Numbered from the stretch's first letter, positions 49,798 to 61,694 are shown. The stretch: DNA of 64,000 nucleotides from Thuidium tamariscinum (GCA_947034885.2 OX344752.2:24990386-25054385); one strand, 5' to 3'. The notes: generated by a model not told the origin, from the sequence alone. Made by a program: numbers and translations.

Positions 49798-49907
49798 CAC
49801 TACAAAAAATGAGTGTCCGCAATTACTGCAAGATGATTACAAAATGACTACTCTAGTCATTTTGTAGTCATCTTGTGGTCATTGTGGACACTTGTTTTCT
49901 TGTAGTG
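49798..49907. mobile_element. CACTA-type MITE, 110 bp
   Basis: It begins CACTACAAAAAATGAGTGTCC-like and ends GGACACTTGTTTTCTTGTAGTG-like, with AAA on both sides (49795-49797, 49908-49910). CACTA ends with a 3-bp duplication identify the superfamily. The interior is also palindromic (AAAATGACTA/TAGTCATTTT), so the whole element folds into a hairpin. Confidence 0.85.
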
Positions 49908-50212
49908 AAAATAGTAAAATCCTAGCTTTTGAAGTTTGATTTTTTGAGAAAAGTAACTAGCATAGGCTCTTTATTAAACATGAAGGAATAAAATAAGATC
50001 TATCTTTGACTTCATTTCACTTTCAAGTGCTCCCAAAATGCTAGTCAAACTCTATTATAATCTTCATTAGAAGGGGTTTAGACCCTCTAAGGGGTTGCTT
50101 CTTAGTTCAACTTTGGCTTCGCTTATAGTGTCTCAATGAATTAATGGAGACTTGGGCAGCACTGCCCATAGTGGAAATTGATGGCTAGAATGATTCCCAT
50201 GCATGGGTAGTA

Positions 50213-50484
50213 AGGCGGGTATACCTAAAATTGCACCTCACCTAAAAGTGCCATCTATAGTTGATGTACATTTCTAAATTCCATTATGTACCTATTTGGC
50301 TAAAGTGCTTTTAGAAACAGACTTTGAACCTTAATAACTTTTGCATATCGTATCCAAATGCTGCATTTTTTGGTGCATTGGAACGTGCTTTCACTTTCCA
50401 AAAAGACTATATGAAAATTTGATCAGACCAGTAATAGTTACTAGGCGCAGTACCAAAAAGTGTCGCTTTTAGGTTTACCCACCT
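50213..50484. mobile_element. TA-flanked TIR element (mariner/Stowaway-like), copy 2
   Basis: 272 bp, ends AGGCGGGTATACCTAAAA and TTTTAGGTTTACCCACCT, between TA dinucleotides (50211-50212, 50485-50486). Short relative of 23002-23580. Confidence 0.75.
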
Positions 50485-50990
50485 TACCACTCATCAAGAT
50501 ATCAACGCAATTATAAAGCCTTAGTGGCGCTACAACTGTCCTACTCGGTGAGCCTTGTTGTCAGATTCCACCCTGGTGGAGCTTCCCGCCAATAAAATCC
50601 TTTCAACGACTGTTCAGTTAATGCTTCAATTCGGGATTTGCAGCTGTAGAGATTTGTGCTTTTGCAATATGGATCATGCTTATTAGTAAGTGAATTGATG
50701 AAGTAGGGTCTTGGATAGGGTTGATGAGGCAAGGTCTTGAACAGTGTTTGTATGATTTGGAATTTGCGAATTGGTTTTGTAACTTCTCCTGAATGTTCTC
50801 ATAATGCACATAAATCTTGGATTCTTGTAAATCCTCGCTTCTTGAGGATTTTAGATTCTTGTGAAAGTTCCAATGTATCATAGTAATTCTGGCTTCACGT
50901 AAGGCTTGATTCCATCAATTAGTGATGAAATAGTAATATTTCAGGATATTTTAATATAAGCTCTTTCCTCCGATTCCTACATTCAATATG

Positions 50991-52087
50991 CACTAGTAGA
51001 AACCCCCAATGTGACAAGGCCTAATTTTTCTTGATGGATTTTGCTAGGCATCAAAAATAACAACCTGTGTTTTTATATCAACAAAAACGTTCAACACAAC
51101 ATCAATTCTGACATAAAAACATGAGTTGTTACTTTTGATGCCTAGCAAAATCCGTCAAGAAAAATTAGGCCTTGTCACATGGAAATCAATTTTTCCCCTT
51201 CCTTGTCAATTATCTTCTAATTAAAATTACATTATTTCTAATGCTTCTTTTATTCTATTTTATCCTATGCAGCTTAAACTCTTAGTTGATGTAGAGTTGA
51301 TTTTTATTATCTCCTTAAGTCTTTGATTGGTCTTGGGTAAGTGTCATTCGTTGTACTTCTAAGTCTTTGATTTTTCTTGAATCTTAAATTGGTCTTGGAG
51401 AATTGGTCTTTAAAATTGTCTTTGATTGTCTTTTAATTCTCCCTTATAATGGAAAATTTCTTCCCTTATATAGTTTTCCCCGGTGATAGGAGAACCTATC
51501 AAAAACCCTAATTGTTTTCCCTTGGTAATAGGCCTAAGCCTATTCCTCCTATAATTTACTTAAGTAATTTTTACCTAACTGATTTCACTCCTAGAGTTAG
51601 CCTAGTAACTTCTATTCTATCACTCTTTACTAACTCAATTCTATTGCCATCTTTTCCTCTCCCTCTTCCGTATTCGTATTCAAATGGTCTTTTTGTAAAA
51701 TTAATAACTCTTCTATTAAAAATTATTTTTCATTATGTCTTTGTCTATATTGTAGAATAAAGTAGATTCTTTAAGTTTTTGTTTAAACATATTCAAATAT
51801 TCATGTATTATCATGTTTAATTAATTCTTGAAAGTACTCAAAAATTACAGTGAGCAATATAATTCGTCCTCTTCAAGAATTAATAATTTTTGGATAATCA
51901 TATTCTTATCCATACACACGTTTTTTTTCCTATATAGTAATATGTTATATCTATAAATAGGCTTATTTTGTGCTTTCTATAGTATTAGTAATTATCTATA
52001 GAAGGTTGAAGTAGGCTAAAATCTTTATCTTCTTCCAAGTAAACAATATAAGGTTGACATCACATTAAATGGGGGTTTCTACTAGTG
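50991..52087. mobile_element. CACTA transposon, non-autonomous, 1.1 kb
   Basis: Inverted ends CACTAGTAGAAACCCCCA and TGGGGGTTTCTACTAGTG-like (the right end reads ATGGGGGTTTCTACTAGTG) with ATG on both sides (50988-50990, 52088-52090). A second, internal inverted repeat spans 51008-51180 (TGTGACAAGGCCTAATTTTT and its inverse). No transposase frame. It interrupts a decayed coding-like region. Confidence 0.85.
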
Positions 52088-52945
52088 ATGGCACTTCAAG
52101 ATTCTACAAATCTGCCATTGTGCAAAGCACAAGCCTCGATTACTGCTAAGTATGCGCCTCTAATTCAAAGGGGTAAATTTTTACACGAGCAAGAATCAAA
52201 GTCTACATTTCCAGATAAATGAAAAGCTGGCCATACTAATATAGATCTATGGTGTGACGATAGTATCTACCCAATTGATCCAAGGACTAAAAAATGTCCG
52301 AAGTTTAATTGTTTGAAAGAGCTGTTGGAGTTTGTCGGAGATGGTGAGGACGGTCTATTGGGCTACGTGAAGAGCATTGAGAGATGAAGTTTCAATGCTA
52401 GTCACTTTGTAGTAGAAATTGCATTACTCAAGGAACGTATCGTTTGTCTAGAAAGAGAATTTATGCACTACATGTGAAAGTGCAAGGAATTCCAAACCTA
52501 GAAGATGAGATCGCATCTCTGAAATTAAAGGTAGACTCCCAAGAAGATCAGTTACAACAGTGGCAAGCAACAATAGATTTAGAAAAAAACTAGAAGGCAT
52601 GAGGTAGAATTGGCGGCCTCTTTAGCAACAGAGGAGAGGTCTTGTGAAAAGTCGACCTTAGTAGAGTCTCACAATGTCGTGCTACAATCAATTCAATAGG
52701 AGTCGTTGAAGACTAAAGCAAACACTAAAACAATTGAGTGACAAATTGATGGGCATGAAAAAAAAACCCGTTTGGCTACCAATGTCAGGTCAGGTAGAGA
52801 AAAGATTTAAGTTCATTATTATGCAAGGAAGGTCATGCCAAAGCACAAAGAAAAATTGCCTATACAATTATTGGAGCATAGATTGTAAGAAATGTACAAG
52901 AATGAAATGTAGCAAATGGTCGAATAAGATGACTACATCGGCATG
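52088..52945 (+). pseudogene. Decayed coding stretch with coiled-coil character
   Basis: Right of the CACTA element the sequence reads as degraded protein-coding DNA (MALQDSTNLPLCKAQASITA; LKELLEFVGDGEDGLLGYVK; ALLKERIVCLEREFMHYM), with heptad-like Leu/Glu/Lys spacing typical of a coiled coil. It ends abruptly at unit D. I do not recognise the family; a retroelement structural protein or a host coiled-coil gene are both possible. Broken in several places. Confidence 0.35.
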
Positions 52946-54509
52946 TGTAAGCCCTTAAGATGGCACTTGGAACTCTGGATACATTTTTTGCGAATAATTT
53001 GTGAAATTTAATCAAAAATACAAGAAAAATACATAAAAAGAGTGCTAGGGAAGTTTTGATAGTAGTCTTTACCAAAATGGTGAAGAACCAACTTAGAAGG
53101 TGAAGGATTCCTAATTCTAGGAATTTCTATCATTCTAAGTCTTAGAAGTAAGTTTGAGCGAAGATTTAGTAATTCCAAGAGAAGTGAAGGAATGAGAGTT
53201 AGTCAGTCCTATTGTCTGTCTGTGCAAAATCAACCTTTTAAGGATGCACATGGCATACTGACTAATCCAAAAGAGTCTACTACGAGCCTAGAAGGTTTAC
53301 CAAGGCTTAAATTTGACTTTAGGATAAGCTGGATTTAGAAGTGAAATAAATACATGTGATTTGGAGAATTGGAATTTCAAGATTTAGAAGATGGAAGAAT
53401 TAGAGATTAAAGACTATAAAAAGGTGTTCCAAGGGTAGGAGCATGCCAGAAACAAACAAGAATCAAACAATTGTCCACAATTCCCGGGTATCGGGAAATA
53501 AATTGTCCAATTGGACAAAGTAATTCCAAAGTACTAAAATTAGAATAGTGCAAGGTCGCGTGGAACTTACACTAAGAATCTAGGAGTGCCCTAGATGTTA
53601 CCCAAATTATTTCAGATTTTTTTGAAATTCCACGTTGACTCCATGGAAAGTCAACCGCACATATAAATGTTCGTAAATTCCTAGAAATTACGTATGATGC
53701 AGTAAAATCTCACTAAAAATTAGGATAGGTTTTGTGTGCTTAATAAGTGCTCAATCAAGTTTGAAGACATTCCGACATTCCCAACTACCAGAACCGGCAT
53801 CGACATCGAATTTCAACAAAATTTACAATTTGGCGGGCGGGTTGACTGGCGTATCAGGAGCAAATGATGTCCGATTGACGCAAATGAGGAGACATTCCTT
53901 ACTCTCACAGACATTCCTAACAACCCTAGCTTGACAGATTCATCAAAATGCACAAATCATAAAAGTTAGATTTTTGACTTTTAATTGGAGTTACCGTAAT
54001 TCCAAATTGGGCGCACAAATGGCCTAGAAATGAGGGGTAAGGGATCCATCAAGCTAATTGGGGTCTTCTGAAGACAATGGCGTAGACGTTTTTTTCTTTT
54101 CAAGTTGTTTCCTAAAAGATAGAGAGGGTCAGTTCTTAGTTTGATTGTTTAATCGTTAATTGCGGTTAATTAAAAGTGATTTTGAAAATATCTCTTGGAA
54201 AATCAAAGATTAGATTTAGTCAAGATCTCTTTCTTGCGTAAAAAAACATCTTTGGGCTAAAGAAAGACAATTTTTAAAATGACTTTTAGTTCATTTGCAA
54301 AAAATCTAGGTAGATTAGGGTTAATTTCAAAATATCTTGGGTTAAGATCTTGAATTTGATTTGGCCAAGATTTCATTAGCTAAATGGGGATGTTTCTAGA
54401 AATTTTCACCATTAAACAAGTATTATTTTGAAATTACATTAGGGTAGTTTAGGGAGAGAAGTAACAAAGTATTTTCACTAGCAATTACCGAGAGGGGCCC
54501 GGCCACGGG

Positions 54510-54518
54510 TATATAAGG
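54510..54518 (+). promoter_or_regulatory. TATA box of LTR-like unit D
   Basis: TATATAAGG lies in a GC-rich core (GGCCACGGG before, GCCCCCCTCGAGG after) that is conserved in units A and B. Confidence 0.5.
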
Positions 54519-55233
54519 GCCCCCCTCGAGGTTGCTAGTACCCTTTTCTTTTGTGCACCGACACTTTGTTCTTCTTCCGTGCTACCAACATGGTTGGAAC
54601 ACTACTTAGACCAAAAGATCTTGGCCAAGTCTTGTTTTGTGTTTATTTGTTGAACTTTGAAGGCTTACAGCCCCTTCAATTGATTTTCATTCAGCCATAC
54701 GGGTGACCCACACATACCCCCACCGGCCAATCATGCTCCGCCACGTGGCGGGAGCCGACGCGGACCGACGAGGGATCCACCCACTCGAAAGGGGACATGT
54801 GGCACCGGGGAGGGAGCCATCCGAGGTCTGTGGGAGCCAGGGAGTTGGAAAAATTCATACTCTCATACACTAAACATTCTCACAAGTAAGTGTATACACA
54901 CCAAAACTTTGTCATTACAATTATTTAAATTTTGGTTAAATTAAACAAGAGTTGCAAAGGAAACTCACAACTCCTAAATTTAATTTCACACCAAAAATCT
55001 AACAATTGCAACATCAAGAGATCCTTGTCCGTCTCCTAACCAACTCAAACTCTATAGCCATCATTCTTCTCATCAAAATTGCAAAACATCTTGGAAGCAA
55101 AATGAAGAAGGAGAGATGGAATTAAGAGAATTAAGGTCACAAAATATACACACGTGAAGGAATTAGGATTAAAAAATTAATATTCAAAGAATATTACTAT
55201 TGAATAAGGTTCTTTATTCCGTAGCTTTGACCC

Positions 55234-56703
55234 CAGGGTTGCTATTTTGTGAGCCTGTGAGCGTGAGCTTGTGAGCTTGTGAGCCTATACAATTTTTTCA
55301 AGATTCCATCTAAAACTTTTGGCCAAATTTGATTAACTTTGGTAAATTTTAGTACCTATTACCGTGGAACTATTATTGTGGACCTATTATCGTGGTCCCT
55401 TGAATAACTTTGTTTTACCATTTATTGTACTTTGTTAGATTTTATAAAGTAAAAAAATTAGTGACTAATTATAATTTTTTCGAAATCGAATGAGGTTATT
55501 TCACAAATTTAGATTTTTGTGAACACTCTCTCTAGTCTTGCTTCTTAATACCCATTGGCACCGAGGGGAGTCCCACAGCTCCAATTAAAAAAAATTGTTT
55601 TTTTCCTCGCAATTGTGGGACTCCCCTCGGCGTTGAGGGGAGTCCCTCGCACGGGAAAAAAAAAAAAAACTTTTTTTTTTTTCCAATAATAATTTTATCG
55701 GAGCCGTGGGATTCCTCTCGACGCCGTGGGTTACTAAGAAGCAAGACCAAGGAGAGTGTTCACAAAAATCTAGCAAAGCTTGACAAATATTGTTTGAAGA
55801 TGATAAATAAACAACCATTGGATCAAGAAAGAAGAAATGAATCCCTTCATTGGATGAAGAAGAGGATAATGAGTCAACTAGTCAATAATCTTGTGTAACG
55901 AAGTTCATTCTTTACAAAAGTAATCCCTATCAACCAAATTTTTTTTTTAAAATCTTAACAAGTTCCATTATTGATACATTAAGACAAAATTGTAGATGCC
56001 TACATTCGCCTTTGAGAAGACCTATGCTACTATAAGATACTCATGAACAAAATGAAATTTGGTGTAACTAAGTTCTTTCTATATATAATGAAATCATACA
56101 AACAAATTTGTTTCTAAAATTTAAACAAGTCCATTGACTTAAAAATGAAGAGGGAATAATTGATGCCCTCCTATTGGCCTTGAGAAGACTTATAATGCTA
56201 CAAGACATGATCAACCAAAATAAAATTTAGTGTAGTAAAGATTTTTATCAACAAATTTTCTTTCTAAAATCTAAACAACTATAATAATAATACATCAATA
56301 AAAATCATTAGTACCTTTCCCTAGGCCTCAAAAAGATCTACATTATTATAGGATAATGATCAACAAATATTCTATATTAACTTAATTCCACCTTTATTCA
56401 TCTTTCATATCAATTGAGTTCTTCATTTTTGTAATGTATACTTTTAAGTAAGATTGAAAATTAGAATCTTCATTCAATTTCAGCATAACCACGGTAATAG
56501 GTTCACAGTAATAGGTCTACAAAAATAGGTACTAAAATTTATTAGAAATACAAAATTTTGATTCAAATTTCAAGATGGAATCAATTTTAATGAATAAAAT
56601 TAAGTTTTATAATGCTTTTTCAAATTTTTAAGCTATGTGCTCACAGAATCCCTACTCTACGCTCACAGGCTCACACTCACAAGCTCACAGAATAGCACCG
56701 CTG
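55234..56703. mobile_element. TIR element with TTTGTGAGCC ends (family G), copy 2
   Basis: 1470 bp. Ends CAGGGTTGCTATTTTGTGAG and the inverse of CAGCGGTGCTATTCTGTGAG match at 17 of 20 positions and are flanked by a 10-bp repeat GCTTTGACCC (55224-55233, 56704-56713). The CAGGG start recalls hAT elements but a 10-bp duplication fits Mutator-like elements better. No transposase frame. It contains a nested TA-flanked MITE. Confidence 0.75.
55512..55770. mobile_element. TA-flanked MITE with ~70-bp inverted ends
   Basis: 259 bp; ends GATTTTTGTGAACACTCTC and its inverse, with TA on both sides (55510-55511, 55771-55772). The inverted match continues through CTTGCTTCTTA and a GC-rich GAGGGGAGTCCCAC block, so it folds into a long hairpin. 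Confidence 0.75.
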
Positions 56704-57383
56704 GCTTTGACCCTTGGTATTAAAGAATTATTTTCTAGAAGAATCCTACTATTGAGATTGTTCTTGTTCTTTAGGAATGTTCTACATTCTTTGGTAGTTA
56801 GTTATTAATTAGATTCTTAGAAGGTTTGGATTTTGTTGGGTTTGTCCTATCAGGACTAATAAGCCAAAAGGAAAACAACAAATTGACAACCAATTTCTTT
56901 AGGAATTAAAAGGAATTCAAAAATTAATTAGATTTGAAAAGATTTAATGATAATTTTTGATTCAAAATAATTTAATTCACCTAATAAGCCAAAAAGGAAA
57001 AGGACAAATTGACAACCAATTTATTTAAGATTTAGAAGAAATTAAAAAAACAAATTAGATTTGAAAAGATTTGGTTAGAATTTTAGATTCTTTTCTAATT
57101 AACTATATTCAAATTTAGAATATTAAAACAAAACAAAACAAAAACAATAACAAAAACTAACCATTCAATTAAAATTTTCCATTGATTTTTTGCATTAGAA
57201 TAGATTTATTTAGGAACTTAACCAAGTAGGTAGACTAAATTAATTGTGGTATTTTTCAATTACCAGGAAATTAGGAATAAAAGAAAATACCCAAACAATT
57301 TAGAGCTATATCACCATTTAGTCTTCTTTTTTTAACCAGGATAGATATAATTTACCAACAACTTGAGAATTATTATGAATTAG

Positions 57384-57479
57384 ATGGAGAGCCGTGATGA
57401 TTTCAATGGCGAGATCGTGGGAGACTATCTTCAAATGATGATATTTGACGACAGGACTATGGAGATTTATGCGAAGGAG
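57384..57479 (+). other. Conserved 96-nt exon-like segment in LTR-like unit D
   Basis: 32 codons from ATG (after TTAG) to GAG before GTAAAC, beginning MESRDDFNGEIVGDYL and ending TMEIYAKE. It retains the length, open frame and both splice-like borders of the segments in A and B although the surrounding unit is strongly diverged. Confidence 0.55.
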
Positions 57480-58479
57480 GTAAACCGATCCTATTTGATT
57501 TTTATTCTCATTGTTTTACTATTAAGTTTCTTTTTACCGAATGCTTGGAATTAGGATTAGACAAAATTGCACTTGACAAAATAGGATAGGATAGGATAGA
57601 TTAATTAAAATAGAATTAGGAACATCTACCATGAAGGCTTGAACTATCAGTGAGACTTGGTAGTAAAATTAGTACTTAGAAGTCGTAATCAAAAGAGTTC
57701 ATTGCTTGGAAGGCACTCTTTGAACACCCATTTAGAGAAAAGTACTTGACTAGACACAGAACCCGTTGTCGGGTAGAGAGGAGCGCGCTTAGGGAACACG
57801 CGGGGTGCTTGACTGCAAGTCGTTGAGTGAGTGACAGGTAATGTCGAAAACTCGAATCTTCACTCAATCTTCACTCGATCTTCACTTCAATCTTCACTTG
57901 AATCTTCCATAGGCCTATCCTGTGGTGGCTCTATGGGGCCAAGAGTAAAGGTGTGTAATAAGAAAAAAGGCCTCGGATAGGTAAAACGGGACGGCCAAAC
58001 CACGAGTTGACCGTCCGAAAGAATGGCTCCTAAACTTCAAACCTACGGTGACCAAGAAGCGCCTTTCACTGGTAGGAACAACATAGAAGATCGACCATGT
58101 GGGTGATCAATTCCACTTCGTCGCCACAAACACAAAACGGGGCTAATAACTATCATAAGAATGACTCCATAGCCCACAACCAAGTTTACAATGCAAAAAT
58201 TGAAATAACAATTAGCCTCCAAAACCGGCTGGGAAAAACAAGAAAATCACAACAAGCCTCCAAAACCGGCTAGGAAAAACAAGCCACAAGCCACACACAG
58301 GAATCTTCAATCTTCTCCCCCCTTGAGTCCCAAATCTTCAACCTTGAGTCTTGAAAACTTCTTTCACTTTCAAACTTGAAGAAATTTTTAACAAGAACTA
58401 AGTAAAACTAAGTTCTATACAAGCTGCGACCTTCCATCTAGTGTCACAGGTGCTCTAGGAACTCAAATGCTAAGTACTT

Positions 58480-59170
58480 TAACAATTTAGAAAGTTAAGA
58501 GCACGAACTAATCACTCACAAAATTTGAGCCTATTCTAAGATACTGTCCAAAAGTTATATGAGAGCAAAGTTGAAGTCCTCTTCCTTCTTCTTCCTAAAC
58601 AACCACTGCCTCTTTAAATCTCAATAACTTTTGATTGAAAGCTTCAACTACTAAGTGTGAGAGCAATTTAAAAAGATCTCACTAATATCTATAACTTGTG
58701 ACAATATCACAATGATCTAAGATACTGTCCAAACGTTATGAAAGGTAGAGTCTCGGCCTCTTCAAATAAGAAGGTATGAAATTCCCCAACCTTTGATACT
58801 ACATAACTTTTGCATTACAACTCCAATTCATACAAATAAACTCAATTTGAAAAGATAAAATGATGATCTAGCACGTCTCAAAGTTTCAATTCCATAAAAG
58901 AAACTGACAAAAAGTTGTGGGCGTTGAAGATACGGCCTCCCTCCTTCAAGTCCAAACTCCACTCCAAACTTTGACACCTCATAACTCTTTTATAAAAACT
59001 CTAAACCGCAAGTATCATATTTTTTTAGAAAGATACACACAAGGACAATACACCCTTCAAATCTCAAGTCAAACAAACAAGTATTACAAAAGTTATAGCT
59101 TGTTGAAGCCTCTGACCTCTCAATGGAGATCCTTAGGTCTTCACAATTTCAAATTCTCATAACTTTTGAC
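58480..59170. repeat. ~178-bp degenerate tandem repeat, about four units
   Basis: A unit with the phrases ATAACTTTTG...AACTCCAA, then AAAAGTTAT-GA, then a GTTGAAG-CCTC block recurs at intervals of about 180, 178 and 178 bp (anchor AAAAGTTAT-like at 58551, 58731, 58909, 59087). Confidence 0.6.
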
Positions 59171-59619
59171 TCTTAACTCCAAATTCAACTTGTGAACACT
59201 CTTTGAAAAGCTCTAAATACAAGGAATGTCATGCCAAAATTTCATTACTCAATTCTTCATGCTCAATGAGCTACATCAACCCAAAATTCGGCCAAAAACT
59301 CCCCAAAAACACACACACACTTCTCCCTCTCCACACACCAACTAAGCATCTTTTCCCTAATTTCCTCTCCATCATAAGTGAGGGGGTGAGGCACACCAGC
59401 CTATACTCCTACCAAGACCCCACCTAAGATTCCAATCACTTCCCCATTCACACTCTCCCTTATCACCAAACCTCAAGCTAATTTTTCTATCATCAAATCT
59501 TCATCCTACATTTATAATCACACATTGCGATTAAAATAAAATACTCAAAATATAAAATTAAAAACTAACATTCAATAAATGTTTACTAGAGGTAAAAAAC
59601 TAGAGTTCCAATCGAAGCT

Positions 59620-60090
59620 TCACTCCATCTGCAGAAACTTGAGGATGCGTTTGATTGTCGCGACGACATAATCAGCACGTTCCGCCTTTGTTAAAGGATT
59701 CACCAGTCCTTCTAACCATTGTTCGTGACCGCGATTCCCTTCGATAGGCCTCACCATACCAAAGTATTGTTCGTCATTTAAACCTTCAAAACATCCTTCA
59801 AACATCACTTCACGACTTCCGGGCTCAACACACCCAACTTGCAATAAGATTATCAAAGCTCAAGCATCTCGCTGAAGGTTCTCGTGCCACCGTTGCTCTA
59901 CACGAGGTTGTTTCGGCGGTCGAGAAGGCCCAGCTTCATCTCGTGGATGCTCACGCGGCAATACAATATCTCGCAACACGGCAACAGAAAAGGTTGATCC
60001 GGCAGTTGTGACAATGAAAGTTCAAATTCAGCCTCCGGTTGAGGCTCTTCATCTTGACACTCAGAAAAAACCCTCCAGTTTGACATTCTA
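59620..60090 (-). pseudogene. Coding-like stretch, minus strand, unrecognised
   Basis: Balanced base composition and protein-like segments on the minus strand: SECQDEEPQPEAEFELSL near the start, then a part with FEGCFEGLNDEQYFGMVRP and EGLVNPLTKAERADYVVATI. No domain recognised. It lies in the inserted element 57767-60288 and is broken. Confidence 0.3.
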
Positions 60091-60422
60091 GTTCTAATGT
60101 GGAAACTAAATTCACTAATAAAATCCAATGAAACTTTAAGGCAAAATCATGTTCTTAAATGGATGTTGTGTACCTCAATAGAACAACGTCACCTTGAAGT
60201 TATTCAAATAATTAACGTCACCTTAAAGCTACCCAATAAAACATATTATAATATGTTTGTACACTATGTAGGAATTTACAACAGGACATCGTGTAATAGA
60301 TTTCTAGCTCGAGGGTAGACTTAGAAGCGCTCACATCAACTTCCCATACAATACAAGTTATAAGTTAATTTCTTCATTGAATTTTGAAACTATGGTTGGG
60401 TCATGTGATTTCAATCCACTTA

Positions 60423-61483
60423 AAACATCCCCACTGTTGATCACCAAAAGGCGTACACTTGCTATTTGGGCGGGCCAGGTTAAAATCTTTGTTCCACAGC
60501 ACACATAATTCAACTCAAAATTTGACTAGCCACAGTCAAATTTAGTGAGTACACGGCCAAATGGGAGAAGATTGACTATACTTTGTACCTCAAAATCGAG
60601 CTTGATGTCCTAGCTGTCCCTCTAATTTGAATTTTTTTTAAATGAAATGTTGAAAAACAATTTCACTCACAGAAAATGAGACTTGGCTTGAATTTCTATG
60701 TGAGAAATAGAACTCACTATATCCTCTTGGAGTGGGAGAAGGTATCCTAATCCATGTGGGACAAATGTGAATATAAACTTGAAAGAACTCCTTCAAGTTC
60801 ATACTCTCATTTGTCCCACATGGATTAGGATACCTTCTCCCACTCTAAGAGGATGTAGTGAGCTCCATTCCTCATAGAAACTCAAACCTTCCTCCATCCT
60901 CATGGAAACTCATACCTTTCACTTTAGAGATCTTAAAGGATGTGTTCCCTCCACCCACTTCATGTGGATGGAGGAACAAGTGAGTTTGCAATTGCACAAG
61001 GTTCCTTATATCTCCATGGGGTGGTAGGAGGAGCCTCAACCCATGTGGGATATATGATTTCCAACAAGTTGGAACTAAAAATTTGAATTTTGAAAAATTT
61101 TGCATTAAAAAATTTTCAAAATTTTAAATTTGAATTCTTAGTTTCAATTTGTTAGAAATCATATATCCCTCATGGATTGGGGCTTCTCCCACCACCCCAT
61201 GGGAATATAAGGAACCTTGTGCAATTGCAAATTCAAATCATTTTGAGTTCTTTTCATGGTAAGAGAAAGAAAGCTCCAACAATAGAAAACCAGATTTTTT
61301 GGTATTCAAATTTAAAACAAAAAAGATTGGAAACTTTGGTAGGAATGTTTGTCCCTTTTAGAGGGCTGCCTACATTGTTTAGCTGTAGGGTCAAACCTCT
61401 CTTACATGGCCCAGCTAGAATTCCAACGCCCTCCAAAGGGTATGATTTTGAGTTGTTTGGCGAGTTCAGCTGTGGAGATGCTC
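60423..61483. mobile_element. PIF/Harbinger-like non-autonomous element H1
   Basis: Ends AAACATCCCCACTGTTG and the inverse of GAGCATCTCCACAGCTG are flanked by TTA (60420-60422, 61484-61486). Two internal hairpins are visible: 60690-60890 (AGTGGGAGAAGGTATCC and its inverse) and 60940-61235 (CCATGGGGTGGTAGGAGGAG and its inverse). 1061 bp, no transposase. Confidence 0.75.
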
Positions 61484-61487
61484 TTAA

Positions 61488-61694
61488 CTTTTTGAATTTG
61501 GCAATGGAAATCATACATTTTGATATTGTATGACATCGTACTTTGAATAAGTTAAATATATTCATTGAAAGTCAAAATATTGAAGAAGATTTCCCCTTTT
61601 CACTCCTAATATCAAAGATGCATAGTTGCACTTCTATCCTACAAGGAAAGACTCTTTGTCATTCATCCACCTTGTCCTTGTCAGCATTTAAGGG
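61488..61694. mobile_element. TTAA-flanked MITE, piggyBac-like, copy 5
   Basis: 207 bp between TTAA (61484-61487) and TTAG (61695-61698). The end is AAGGG and the interior shares CATACATTTTGATAT and AATATATTCATTG with the other copies. It sits exactly in the junction between H1 and H2. Confidence 0.7.

Larger units (their letters stand above)
57767..60288 (-). mobile_element. 2.5-kb insertion in unit D, TGTC...GACA ends
   Basis: Unit D sequence stops after GACACAGAACCCGT and resumes at CGTGTAATAG, defining an insertion that begins TGTCGGGTAG and ends ACAGGACA. The flanks CCCGT and TCGTG are only a loose duplication. The TG...CA borders suggest another LTR-type unit, but this is uncertain. 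It contains a tandem repeat (58480-59170) and a GC-balanced coding-like stretch on the minus strand (59620-60090). Confidence 0.45.
52946..60335 (+). mobile_element. Solo-LTR-like unit D (older LTR fossil) with nested insertions
   Basis: It begins TGTAAGCCC-TTAAGATGGCAC, matching the inverse of the right ends of A and B, and ends GACTTAGAAGCGCTCACA, matching the inverse of their left ends. The TATATAAGG box is at 54510-54518 (plus). It is clearly more diverged than A and B are from one another, so older. Two insertions lie inside: 55234-56703 and 57767-60288. Without them it is about 3.4 kb. The flanks do not show a clear target duplication. Confidence 0.7.
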
